64,000 nt of DNA, from assembly GCF_008727875.1 (NCBI RefSeq), contig NZ_VTWS01000005.1, positions 186,001-250,000 of the forward strand, written 5' to 3'. The translations under genes were made by a program, and so were the position numbers. The notes under the pieces were generated by a model. That model ran no database searches, was not told the origin of the DNA, and saw only the letters and a list, made by a program, of their open reading frames with translations. Origin of the DNA: Larkinella humicola (GTDB lineage Bacteria > Bacteroidota > Bacteroidia > Cytophagales > Spirosomataceae). Within the stretch, counting starts at the first letter, position 1. Each line of letters opens with the position of its first letter. Shown one piece after another: positions 9,013-18,600 of the stretch.

Positions 9013-9747
9013 TTAATTCATCGCAACCCGGGCCGACTGGTTCATCAACGATTCGTCGATCACCCGGAAGGTTTCTTCTTTCAACCGTTCTACGTCGGTC
9101 TGGGTCAGTCCTTTTGTTTCGATGGGCGGATGAACCACCGCCCGGATGGGCCGCCAGTACATCCGCAGTTTTTTCTTTTCGGGGAACACTTCGTGGTTAT
9201 TCAGCAACGAAATCGGCACGATCGGCACCTGTTGCTGAACAGCCATCGTAAATGCACCATCCTTGAACGGATGGTGCATTTTAGGGGGTTGTTTGGACTT
9301 GATGCCGCCTTCCGGAAAAATCATGATGCTGCGGCCGCTTTTCAGCGTTCGGATGCCTTTCGACAGCGAATAGGCGCGGCTGTTGGCCTGACTCCGGTCA
9401 ACCTGAATGTGCAGTTTGGCGAACATGTAGCCGAACAGCGGCACGCGTTTTACCTCGCTTTTCCCGATGAACGCGTAGAAATTCCGGATGATGACGCCCA
9501 TCACCGCGATGTCCAGGTACGAGAAATGGTTGGCGCAAAACACGTACGTCTGTTTCGGGTCGGGGCGAAACCGGTAGTCGACCTGAATGGGCATGCCAAT
9601 GATCCAGAAAAATAACCGCCCCCAGACGTAGTTAACTTTATGGGCGTACGGTTTCCATTCTTCCCGTTGCAGGAAGAGGAACATAAACGGAAACAGAACC
9701 AGAAACAGGGTCAGAAACCAGAAACCGCACCAGATCGTGTACAACAT
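9013..9747 (-). CDS. plsC: 1-acyl-sn-glycerol-3-phosphate acyltransferase (PlsC family)
   Basis: A 244-residue inner-membrane acyltransferase that should make phosphatidic acid from lysophosphatidic acid. It has an N-terminal membrane segment (WFLTLFLVLFPFMFLFL), the catalytic HX4D motif as NHFSYLD, a substrate-binding FPEGG (MIFPEGGIKSK), and a PIVPISL block. The start at 9747 directly precedes the first membrane helix. purH ends 3 bases before this start, so purH, plsC and gatC probably form one minus-strand operon. PlsC-family members can use other acceptors, so the exact substrate is inferred. Confidence 0.85.
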   Translation of the reverse strand: MLYTIWCGFWFLTLFLVLFPFMFLFLQREEWKPYAHKVNYVWGRLFFWIIGMPIQVDYRFRPDPKQTYVFCANHFSYLDIAVMGVIIRNFYAFIGKSEVKRVPLFGYMFAKLHIQVDRSQANSRAYSLSKGIRTLKSGRSIMIFPEGGIKSKQPPKMHHPFKDGAFTMAVQQQVPIVPISLLNNHEVFPEKKKLRMYWRPIRAVVHPPIETKGLTQTDVERLKEETFRVIDESLMNQSARVAMN

Positions 9748-9750
9748 AGA

Positions 9751-11265
9751 TCAATGCTTGAAATGCCGGACGCCCGTGGTCACCATCGCCATCCCGCGCT
9801 GGTTGCAGGCATCGATACTATCCTTGTCGCGGATCGAGCCGCCGGGCTGAACCACCGCCGAAATACCGGCTTCACCGGCAATCTCAACGCAGTCGGAGAA
9901 CGGAAAAAACGCGTCTGACGCCATCACGGCCCCTTTCAGTTCGAAACCGAACGTCCGGGCTTTTTCAATCGCTTGCCGAAGTGCATCGACGCGACTGGTT
10001 TGGCCGACACCGCTCGCCAGCAACTGACCGTCGTTCGCCAGGACAATCGTGTTAGATTTGGTGTGTTTGCAGATTTTCAGCGCGAATTCCAGTGCCCGTT
10101 CTTCCGCTTCAGTCGGCGCTTTTTCCGTAACGGTTTTGAACTGGCTGGCGGTTTCGGTTTGATTGTCTTTGTCCTGTTCCAATACGCCGTTTAACAGGGT
10201 CTTGAACATTTTTGGGCTGAATTCCACCGGTTTGCGTTTCAGCAGAATCCGGTTTTTCTTCGAACCGAGCAGTTTCAAGGCATCGTCATCGAATTCCGGT
10301 GCAATCAGGATTTCCATGAACAGTTTATTCAGTTCTTCCGCCGTTTCCAAGTCTACTTTGGCGTTGGTAATAATCACTCCACCAAACGCCGAAACCGGGT
10401 CGCAGGCCAGTGCGTTCAGATACGCTTCCTTCGCCGTGGGGGCCGTTGCAACACCGCAGGCGTTGGTGTGTTTGATGATCGCAAACGTGGTATCCGTAAA
10501 TTCATCGATCAGGCTGACACAGGCATCGACGTCCACCAGGTTATTGTACGATAATTCTTTGCCATTTAACTGGTCGAACAGGGCGTTGAGATCGCCGTAA
10601 AAAGTAGCTTGCTGGTGCGGATTTTCACCGTAGCGCAGCGACTGCGCGGGAAGCTGGCGGAAATCATCGCTAGCCGTCGAACCCGCAAAATAGTGGTGAA
10701 TGGCCGTGTCATACGACGACGTCATGGCAAAAGCTTCTTTGGCAAACCGTCGTCGGTCTTCCAGCTCCGTCGTGCCTTCCTTCTCCGTCAGCAGACTGAC
10801 CACATCGGCGTACTGCCCGCGCGACGAGACGATCAGCACATCTTCGTAATTTTTGGCCGCAGCCCGAATCAGCGAAATACCGCCAATGTCGATCTTCTCG
10901 ATGATGTCTTCGTCCGAAGCACCCGACGCAACGGTTTCTTCAAAGGGATAGAGATCAACCACCACCAGATCGATCGGGTTGATGTCATGGCGGCTGGCCT
11001 GGGCCACATCCTCGGCCAGATTCCGGCGGTAGAGAATGCCGCCGAATACGACCGGATGGAGGGTTTTAACGCGACCACCGAAAATCGACGGATAGCCCGT
11101 AATGTCTTCCACGGCGGTTACGGGAATGCCCAGTTGTTCGATAAACGTCTGGGTTCCCCCCGTTGAATAGAGCAGCACGCCGTTCTGGTGCAGCAACCGA
11201 ACCAGTGGCTCCAGCCCGTCTTTGTAATAAACTGAAATAAGCGCAGATTGAATGGTCTTCGACAT
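9751..11265 (-). CDS. purH: bifunctional AICAR formyltransferase/IMP cyclohydrolase
   Basis: PurH carries out the last two steps of IMP synthesis in the cytosol. The 504-residue protein has the N-terminal cyclohydrolase domain (about 1-190; ALISVYYKDGL, LLYSTGGTQTFIEQLG, GRVKTLHPVVFGGIL) and the C-terminal formyltransferase domain (LRYGENPHQQA, KHTNACGVA, SDAFFPFSD, QPGGSIRD). The RYGENPHQ and KHTNACG motifs carry the transformylase active site. A 37-bp perfect inverted repeat begins 15 bases before its start codon, and a -7 box lies beyond that, so the mRNA leader would contain the whole hairpin. Confidence 0.97.
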   Translation of the reverse strand: MSKTIQSALISVYYKDGLEPLVRLLHQNGVLLYSTGGTQTFIEQLGIPVTAVEDITGYPSIFGGRVKTLHPVVFGGILYRRNLAEDVAQASRHDINPIDLVVVDLYPFEETVASGASDEDIIEKIDIGGISLIRAAAKNYEDVLIVSSRGQYADVVSLLTEKEGTTELEDRRRFAKEAFAMTSSYDTAIHHYFAGSTASDDFRQLPAQSLRYGENPHQQATFYGDLNALFDQLNGKELSYNNLVDVDACVSLIDEFTDTTFAIIKHTNACGVATAPTAKEAYLNALACDPVSAFGGVIITNAKVDLETAEELNKLFMEILIAPEFDDDALKLLGSKKNRILLKRKPVEFSPKMFKTLLNGVLEQDKDNQTETASQFKTVTEKAPTEAEERALEFALKICKHTKSNTIVLANDGQLLASGVGQTSRVDALRQAIEKARTFGFELKGAVMASDAFFPFSDCVEIAGEAGISAVVQPGGSIRDKDSIDACNQRGMAMVTTGVRHFKH

Positions 11266-11279
11266 AAAAAGAACTGTTT

Positions 11280-11374
11280 CTCTGATTACCTCTGGTGTTC
11301 TCTGATCAACTCTGTGGAACAGTTATCGAAGTTATTTCACAGAGTTGATCAGAGAACACCAGAGGTAATCAGAG
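11280..11374. repeat. 37-bp perfect inverted repeat in the purH/P450 divergent region
   Basis: Arms at 11280-11316 and 11338-11374 are perfectly complementary with a 21-base loop. The genes on both sides point away from it, so it is not a 3'-end terminator. It starts 15 bases upstream of the purH ATG and lies between that ATG and a candidate purH -7 box. Confidence 0.92.
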
Positions 11375-11387
11375 TGTTAAATGTCCG

Positions 11388-11395
11388 CAAAGATA
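11388..11395 (-). promoter_or_regulatory. candidate -7 box for purH
   Basis: Reads TATCTTTG on the minus strand, an exact TAnnTTTG match. Initiation near 11381 would give purH a leader of about 115 bases that includes the complete 37-bp hairpin. No good -33 element is visible. Confidence 0.4.
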
Positions 11396-11471
11396 ACCGA
11401 AAGGTTCGGAACGGAGACTTTTGATTGGAAAGGAGTTTGTAACTTTATAAAATTCTTTACCGAAATCAGGT

Positions 11472-12869
11472 ATGGTTACCGATGAAAAACCGCCGAAACC
11501 CATTCCGAAACTGAAAGGCGTTCCTTTCGTGGGAAGCACCTTTGATTTCGCCCGTGATCCGCTGGGATTTTTGACGGGTTTGCAACGGCAATACGACCGG
11601 CTGGTGCAATTCAAGGCCGTCGGCCGACTGATTACCCTCACCCTGACGCCCGAAGACGCCAAACACATTTTACAGGAAAATAATAAAAACTACGTCAAAA
11701 GCGCAGCTTACGACGTGCTGAAGATGTTTCTGGGCAACGGTTTGCTGAACAGCGAAGGGGATTTCTGGCGACGCCAACGGCGGCTGGCCCAACCGGCTTT
11801 TCATAAACAGCGGCTGGCGTTGCTGGTAGACGGTATGAACCACGAAACCACCGGGCTAATTTCGCAGTGGAAAAACCGGGATCTGACCGGGCCGCTGCTG
11901 GTTTCGGAAGAAATGATGCACCTGGCACTGGCTGTTGTGACGCGTTCGCTGTTTAGTTCGGACGTCAAAAACCACCTGGAAAACGTCTCGGAATCCATCA
12001 CGATCATCATTCAAACCGCCTACAAGGAGCTTTTCAATTTCTTCCCGTTTACACGAAACTGGCCCACGCCCCGCACGGTCCGCTACCGCCGGGCGGTTCG
12101 AAAAACGGAGGCCATTATCTATGAAATCATCGAAAGCCGCCGACGCCAACCGGCCGAAATCCGGCACGACGACCTGCTGGGCATGTTGATGGAAACCCGC
12201 GACGAAGAAACGGGGGAACAGATGACCAACCAGCAACTGCGCGATGAAGTGACGACCATTTTTATGGCGGGTCACGAAACCACCGCCAACGCCCTGTCCT
12301 GGACGTTTTACCTGCTGGCCACTCATCCGGATATTACCGAAAAACTACGCGAGGAAATAAACCGGGTGTTAGGCCCCAGCAATCTGCCGACCATCGAAAC
12401 CCTGCGCGAACTGACCTACACCACGCAGGTGATTCAGGAAACGATGCGGCTGTATCCACCGGCCTGGATTTTCGGCCGGCAACCGCTGCATTCCGACCAG
12501 TTTGGCGACTACCGGGTCGAGGTTCCGGGCGCCGATGGGATGCTGATTTGCCCGTATCTTCTCCATCGCGATCCACGTTACTGGGAAAAACCGGAAGCAT
12601 TTCACCCCGAACACTTTCTTCCTGAGCAGGTTAAGCTCCGGCCCACTTATGCCTATCTGCCGTTTGGCGGAGGGCCCAGACTCTGCATTGGGAATAATTT
12701 TGCGATGATGGAGATGCAGATTGTACTGACGTTGCTGATCCGTGACTTTGATTTTCAGCCGGTCGATCAGAAAATCGTGGAGCCGGAACCGGGCATAACG
12801 CTGCGTCCCAAAGGCGGTTTGCAGCTTCGGGTTCAGCCCCGCCCGAACGCCGGGTTGCGCGTGTCGTGA
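11472..12869 (+). CDS. cytochrome P450
   Basis: A 465-residue soluble-type P450 monooxygenase. The I-helix oxygen-binding motif AGHETTA lies near residues 266-272, the ExxR motif is ETMR, and the heme-ligand loop is FGGGPRLCIGN with Cys405. The N-terminus (PPKPIPKLKGVPFVGS) is the proline-rich hinge without a membrane anchor. No ferredoxin or reductase gene is adjacent, so it must borrow redox partners. It is followed by the pyruvate dehydrogenase gene 77 bases later. The best general resemblance is to bacterial fatty-acid/terpenoid-type P450s, but the substrate cannot be told. Confidence 0.95.
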   Translation: MVTDEKPPKPIPKLKGVPFVGSTFDFARDPLGFLTGLQRQYDRLVQFKAVGRLITLTLTPEDAKHILQENNKNYVKSAAYDVLKMFLGNGLLNSEGDFWRRQRRLAQPAFHKQRLALLVDGMNHETTGLISQWKNRDLTGPLLVSEEMMHLALAVVTRSLFSSDVKNHLENVSESITIIIQTAYKELFNFFPFTRNWPTPRTVRYRRAVRKTEAIIYEIIESRRRQPAEIRHDDLLGMLMETRDEETGEQMTNQQLRDEVTTIFMAGHETTANALSWTFYLLATHPDITEKLREEINRVLGPSNLPTIETLRELTYTTQVIQETMRLYPPAWIFGRQPLHSDQFGDYRVEVPGADGMLICPYLLHRDPRYWEKPEAFHPEHFLPEQVKLRPTYAYLPFGGGPRLCIGNNFAMMEMQIVLTLLIRDFDFQPVDQKIVEPEPGITLRPKGGLQLRVQPRPNAGLRVS

Positions 12870-12946
12870 GATCGAATTGTACTTTTAGCCTGTTTTCCCT
12901 ATTTTTGACCGTTTATTAGAAGCTGACAATAATTAACTCACACACG

Positions 12947-13927
12947 ATGAGAGAAATACAATTCCGCGAAGCCCTTCGCGAAGCCATGGTAGAAGAAATG
13001 CGCCGGGACGAGAAGGTGTTTCTAATGGGTGAAGAAGTGGCTGAATACAATGGTGCTTACAAAGTCAGTCAGGGCATGCTCGACGAGTTTGGCCCGGCGC
13101 GGGTCATCGATACGCCCATTGCCGAATTGGGTTTTGGCGGTATTGGCGTCGGTGCGGCCATGAACGGCTTACGGCCCATCATCGAGTTCATGACGTTTAA
13201 CTTCTCGCTTGTTGCCATCGACCAGATCATCAACGGCTCGGCCAAAATCATGTCGATGTCGGGTGGTCAGTATTCCAACCCCATCGTGTTCCGCGGACCG
13301 ACGGGAAATGCCGGGATGCTGTCGTCGCAACACTCGCAAAATTTCGAAAACTGGTTTGCCAACACTTCCGGTTTGAAAGTGGTGGTTCCCTCGAATCCTT
13401 ACGATGCCAAAGGACTGCTGAAAACGGCGATCCGCGACAACGATCCGGTTATTTTCATGGAGTCGGAACTGATGTACGGCGACAAAGGCCAGGTTCCGGA
13501 AGAAGAATACCTGATTCCGATTGGCAAAGCCGATATCAAGCGGGAAGGCAACGATGTGACCATCGTGTCGTTTGGTAAATTCATGAAAGTGGCACTGCAA
13601 GCTGCCGATGAGCTGGCCGACAAAGGCATTTCGGCGGAAGTGATCGATCTGCGCTCCGTTCGCCCGATCGATTACGCCACGATCATTAACTCCGTCAAGA
13701 AAACGAACCGGTGTGTGGTGGTGGAAGAAGCCTGGCCACTGGCGGCTATTTCATCAGAACTGACCTACAACATTCAGCGGAACGCGTTCGATTACCTGGA
13801 TGCACCGGTGATTCGGGTCAACAGCCTGGATTTGCCGCTGCCGTATGCGCCCACGCTGATCGAAGTGATTCTGCCCAACGTGAAACGGACGTTACAGGCC
13901 GTCGATGCGGTGATGTACAAGAAGTAA
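12947..13927 (+). CDS. pdhB: pyruvate dehydrogenase E1 component, beta subunit
   Basis: The 326-residue beta chain of the alpha2-beta2 type E1 that decarboxylates pyruvate with thiamine diphosphate. It has the family start (REIQFREALREAMVEEM), FLMGEEVAEYNGAYKVSQG, the cation-binding core (NFSLVAIDQIINGSAK), FRGPTGNAGMLSSQHSQ, and the C-terminal transketolase domain (DLRSVRPID, VVVEEAWPL). No alpha-subunit gene is nearby, so E1 alpha must be encoded elsewhere. A clear hairpin terminator follows 20 bases after the stop. A branched-chain 2-oxoacid dehydrogenase role is less likely but cannot be ruled out. Confidence 0.92.
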   Translation: MREIQFREALREAMVEEMRRDEKVFLMGEEVAEYNGAYKVSQGMLDEFGPARVIDTPIAELGFGGIGVGAAMNGLRPIIEFMTFNFSLVAIDQIINGSAKIMSMSGGQYSNPIVFRGPTGNAGMLSSQHSQNFENWFANTSGLKVVVPSNPYDAKGLLKTAIRDNDPVIFMESELMYGDKGQVPEEEYLIPIGKADIKREGNDVTIVSFGKFMKVALQAADELADKGISAEVIDLRSVRPIDYATIINSVKKTNRCVVVEEAWPLAAISSELTYNIQRNAFDYLDAPVIRVNSLDLPLPYAPTLIEVILPNVKRTLQAVDAVMYKK

Positions 13928-13946
13928 TTACGATTCGTTTAGGCAT

Positions 13947-13978
13947 AAAAAAACCGGAAGTTTCCTTCCGGTTTTTTT
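13947..13978. terminator. bidirectional terminator between pdhB and susD
   Basis: An A-run, a stem of ACCGGAAG/CTTCCGGT with a 4-base loop, and a T-run. The genes converge here, and the A- and T-runs on either side let it work in both directions. Confidence 0.9.
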
Positions 13979-13993
13979 ATTGAATGGATAGTT

Positions 13994-15526
13994 CTACTGT
14001 TTATCCCACCAGACGCGGCTATCCTGGTTATCAGGACCCTGACGGGAAAGTGCCTCAGCCTGGTTCGCTTTATTCACCGACAATTCGGAATCCGGATACG
14101 TGATGCGGTTGATAAAGTTTCCTTTGATTTCCTTGCCGGGATACGGATTGGGCGTCAGCTTCGGAAAACCGCTCCGCCGGAAATTAGCGAATACTTCCGG
14201 GCCGTTCAGAAACGACGCCACCCAGTATTGCGTGTTGATCAATTCCAGACCATTCGCAGCCACATACGGGTTTTTCTGAAGATAAGCCGTAATGGCAGCC
14301 GCCGGTACCGCCGAATTCGCATCGGCATCGCCTAACTGTTGCATGTGGGCCGTTACGCCAGCCGCGTAGTAATCAGCCGCGCTGCCGGTGATCCAGCCGC
14401 GTTGAGCCGCTTCGGCCAGTAGCAAATTTGTCTGAGCGGCCGTCACCATAAAAGTTGGGGCGTCCAGCTTACCCAAGCGTGTCCGGTCCAACTGCGAGTA
14501 ATCGTAGAAGCTCGCCAGTTTGTCGGCGATAGCCTGAGCCGGGATGGTCCCGTTGTCAAATCCCATCGGCATCCCGATCTGAACACTCGGGTCGCGGTTG
14601 GCCCTGGCGGCCGTGTGTTCTGCCCCGCTTTTAGCACCCACATACCGCACGGCAATCGACGCCAGCCGGGGGTCGGCATTGGCATTGAGGTAGTTTACAA
14701 AATAGCGGGTAAGGTAGAAGTTGGCCGCTTCCGTCGAATTCAGCATCGTTCCGACCGGGTTTTGGTAATTGGCATTGTTCCGAATGAGTCCGTTATCGGC
14801 ATTGGTCAGAATCACACCACCCGCCACGGCTTTTACCGCCGTGGCCTGCGCCAGCGTCGGATTCACTTTGGTCAGGCGCATGCCCGCCCGCAGGAGGGTC
14901 GAATAGCCGAATTTTTTCCATTTTGCAATGTTTCCACCGTAAACGATATCCCCGGCTTCGGTCGGTTTGGCAGCATCCAGCGCGGCTGTGGCTTCCGTCA
15001 ATTCCTTGATGATATCGTCATAGATGCTTTGCTGAGTATCGTACTTCGGCGTTACGTTGGTACCCAGGAACCCCAGTCCCGCTTCTTTGTACGGAATATC
15101 ACCGTACGTGTCGGTCAGCACCATAAAAGCATAGGCTTTCCAGATCCGGGCCATATGGTACAGATTCGTCCGGTTGGCGTCGTCTTTCGTCTTGGCGACC
15201 ACATCCACCAGATACCGGATCACATCCCGGTAATACCGCTGCCAAATCGCCGTGTTGGGTCCCGTGGGCCCGCGGTTGTCGACGTTAAAGTTTCCGCCCG
15301 CCAATACTCCGGAATTGGGCGAAAACATCTGCTGCACGATGGGATGCTCAAATACCATCGTCCCTCCCGGAAACGTGGTATTGATCATGGCGTTGTTGAA
15401 CGTAAAAAGCGGATTGAGGGCCGTCGCTGCGGTCGGATTGACATTCAATTCGTCGAATCCCTCCTCACACCCACTTGTGGTAAGTAGCAGGGCAATCAAC
15501 GGGATGTATAAAGCTATCTTTTTCAT
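13994..15526 (-). CDS. SusD/RagB-family nutrient-binding outer-membrane lipoprotein
   Basis: A 510-residue surface lipoprotein that should cap the SusC-type transporter encoded just upstream. It has a lipoprotein signal (LLLTTSGCEEGFDELN, Cys20), the SusD-like N-terminal NVNPTAATAL segment, TPR-like helices (RIWKAYAFMVLTDTYGDIPY), and a C-terminal block (ANFRRSGFPKLTPNPYP, NRITYPDSEL). It resembles the SusD-like_2 (PF12771) branch. The partner SusC ends 112 bases upstream, with an imperfect long inverted repeat in the gap. No glycoside hydrolase or peptidase gene is adjacent, so the substrate is unknown. Confidence 0.93.
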   Translation of the reverse strand: MKKIALYIPLIALLLTTSGCEEGFDELNVNPTAATALNPLFTFNNAMINTTFPGGTMVFEHPIVQQMFSPNSGVLAGGNFNVDNRGPTGPNTAIWQRYYRDVIRYLVDVVAKTKDDANRTNLYHMARIWKAYAFMVLTDTYGDIPYKEAGLGFLGTNVTPKYDTQQSIYDDIIKELTEATAALDAAKPTEAGDIVYGGNIAKWKKFGYSTLLRAGMRLTKVNPTLAQATAVKAVAGGVILTNADNGLIRNNANYQNPVGTMLNSTEAANFYLTRYFVNYLNANADPRLASIAVRYVGAKSGAEHTAARANRDPSVQIGMPMGFDNGTIPAQAIADKLASFYDYSQLDRTRLGKLDAPTFMVTAAQTNLLLAEAAQRGWITGSAADYYAAGVTAHMQQLGDADANSAVPAAAITAYLQKNPYVAANGLELINTQYWVASFLNGPEVFANFRRSGFPKLTPNPYPGKEIKGNFINRITYPDSELSVNKANQAEALSRQGPDNQDSRVWWDKQ

Positions 15527-15543
15527 AATTTTCTGTCTGGGGT

Positions 15544-15635
15544 ATTCGGTTTACGGTTTTCAGTTTACGGTGGCTGGCGCACGCAAAGATCGCTTGCGCC
15601 AGCCACCGTAAACTGGAAACCGAATCCCGTAAACC
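15544..15635. repeat. imperfect long inverted repeat between susC and susD
   Basis: The inner arms (about 15561-15580 and the complement near 15596-15617) pair well through CAGTTTACGGTGGCTGGCGC; the outer parts, also built of TTTACGG units, pair imperfectly. It shares the GTTTACGGTGGCTG unit with the repeat at 6.14-6.23 kb. Its place inside the susC-susD transcript means it could set the ratio of the two messages. Confidence 0.8.
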
Positions 15636-15638
15636 AAT

Positions 15639-18600
15639 TTAGAATCTAACATTTAGGTTAAAACCAATGCTCCGGGTCGTGGGCAAGCCTGTTGATTCCA
15701 GACCAACCAGGTTATCCGAACTGAATCCGAACTGTTCGGGATCGATGTTGGGCACCCATTTCTTCAGCAGTGCGACGTTGTTGGCCACCGCACTCAGCCG
15801 AACGCCTTTGATGAACAGTTTGCTGGGTAACATTTTCGTAAAATCGTAGCCCAGCGTGATCTGACGCAGCTTCCAGAAACCGGCATCGTAGACCACCTGT
15901 TCGCCCAGGCTCTTCGAACGGCCGACCGAGTAGTAGTCCTGTACAAAAGCCCGAACCGTGTTGACCTCGCCCCGTTCGTTGACGCCGGCGCCAACCATCT
16001 TGTTATCGGCTTCGCCCCGGCCCACCAGCGATTCTTTCTGCAAACCGTGCCGGTAGGTGTTGAGGTTAGTCCCCGAAATCATTTTCCCGCCCAGTTTGAA
16101 ATCGATCAGGAACGACAGATTGATGCCCTTATAGGTAAACGAGTTGTTAATCCCGCCGATGTATTTAGGCAAGGCCGAACCGAAGGAAATCGGGGCCGGC
16201 GTCCGAACCGGCAAGCCATCGCCCCCGTGCACAATCCGCCCCTGCGCATCGCGCACATACCCAAAGGTGTACAATTGACCCAGCGGCTGACCGACAACAT
16301 GGCGCAGGTCGCCCACGTAAATCCCGTTGCCCACCACAATTTGCTCCCCTGCAACATCGGTCAGCAACCGGAGCAGTTTGGTCTGGTTATACGAACCGTT
16401 CAGCGTAATGTCCCAGGAAAAATCTTTCGTCCGGAATGGCGATACGTTGAGCAGTACTTCAAAACCCTGGTTGCGGCTTTGGCCGCTGTTGATCAGCGTA
16501 TTGGTATAGCCGGACGCATCGGACGACTGAGCCGCCACGATCTGGTCGCTGGTGATTTTGTTGTAAAACGCCACATCCAGTCCCACGCGGTTATTGAACA
16601 TTTTCAGTTCAAGACCCACTTCGGTTTCTGCCGTCCGGCTGGGTCGCAGCGTCGCACTCGGAACGGTGTTCGAGGTGATGTTGCCCACCGGCTGGCCTAA
16701 ACCCGAAGGGTTTGGGAACAGGTTGGCACCCACACTGTAGAACAGGTTGTTGGAATACGGAGCCACGTCGCCATCGCTGCCCACTTCGGCATAAGCAGCC
16801 CGAATTTTCCCAAAATTGAGCCAGTTTGGCATATTGCTGAAGGCCTGGGAAAACACGAAACTACCCGTAATGGATGGGTATAGAACACTGCGGTTGGCCG
16901 GTGCGAGCGTCGAAAACCAGTCGTTCCGTGCCGTTACATTCAGATACAGGAAGTCGTTGAACGAAAATTCGGCCGCTCCGTAGAGTGAATTCACTTTCCG
17001 CTCGCTCAAACCGTACGTCGGATCTTTTACCCGGCCATTTTGCGGAATATACAGCCCCCGAACGATAAAATCGGTAACCAGCACGCTGTTCACATCGCTC
17101 CGGCGGTACAACTGGTTTCCGCCCACGGTAAGATCGACGCCAAACTTGCCAAAGGTTTTATTCGCTCCAATCAGGAAGTCGGCATTGATTTCGCGAAACC
17201 GGCGGGCTTCCTGCACATAGGCCCCGTTCACAAAACCGGCGGGCGCGGCTGCCAGCGAAGCCTGTCCCGTCGGGAAGTTGTAGTCCTGATCCCGCGACCA
17301 GAAATCCTGCCCAACCCGTCCCTGCAGATACAGCCAGTCCGTAAAATTGTAGCGGGCCGTCAGGTTACCCAGCAGCCGGTCACGCCGGATGTTTTCAAAC
17401 TTCTGACTCAGGACAAAATACGGGTTGGTTCGGTTCTGAAACCGTGACCAGATGAATTCGTTGCCCGTTGCCGGATTGATTTGGTTGGCCTCCAGCAAAT
17501 CGAGGGGCATCGAGTTCGACATGGTGTAAATCACCGTTGGCGTACTGTTATCCTGCTGGGCAATCTGGGGCGGGTTTTTGTTATACTCGTTCGAATAGTT
17601 GAGCGTTCCCGTTACCGTCAGCTTTGGCGACAGATTGTAGCTGAATCCGAGGTTGATGGTTTTGCGGTTGAACGAATTGTTCGGGGTAATTCCTTTGTTA
17701 TCCGTATTGGAAACCGACAGGTTGAAACCGCCCCGGTCGCTGCCCGACGAAACGGAAACGGAGTTGGTCCAGGTGGAGCCGGTACGGTAGAATTTCTTGA
17801 TCCGGTCGCGGACGGGTACGTAGGGAACCGTAACACCGCCGAAAAGAACCTGCGTCTGTCCGTTGAATTTCTCGCCAAAGCTCCACACCCCGGAAGTTGG
17901 GTTGGCCGCCGTGGGCCGGACCCCGTATTCACCCTGCCCGTATTCATACTGAAAATCCGTAAAATCCAGGGGCGTGTCAGTCGTAAAGTTGGTGTTATAC
18001 ACGACACCGATGCCCTGGCCGCTGCCTTTGGTTTTGGTCGTGATCATGATAACGCCGTCTTTGGCCCGGGAGCCATAGAGGGCTGCCGCTGTTCCCCCTT
18101 TCAGAACGGTCATCCCCTCGATGTCGTCCGGGTTGATGGACGAAAGTCCGTCGCCCCCGTCAGAGTAGTTCCGGTCGCGTCCGGCGATGGAACCGTCGCT
18201 GCCCGTGTTGCCGTTGTTCTGGCCGAAGTTCGTGTTGTCGATGGGCACCCCATTGACAACGATCAGGGGCGAGTTTTGTCCGGAGAACGACGACTGCCCG
18301 CGAATCCGGATTTTGCTGGTACCAGCGGCTCCCGTACCTAAATTCGAGATGTTGACCCCGGCGACTTTGCCTTGCAGGGCGTTCATGAAATTAACGGTTC
18401 GGTTGGTCGTGATCTGTTCCGAATTCACATTGGCCGTGGCATACCCCAGCCGTTTGGCTTCTTTTTTGATCCCGAGGGCCGTCACGACTACTTCGTTGAG
18501 GCTTTGTGAACCTTCTTCGAGAATCACACTGAGCACCGTCTGATTACCAACGGCCACCTCGCGGCCCTGAAAACCGATGGAACTGAAGACCAGAACCGCG

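Noticed and set aside
17481-18341. 286-residue plus-strand open frame opposite susC
   Set aside because: Antisense shadow of the SusC gene with no recognisable fold.
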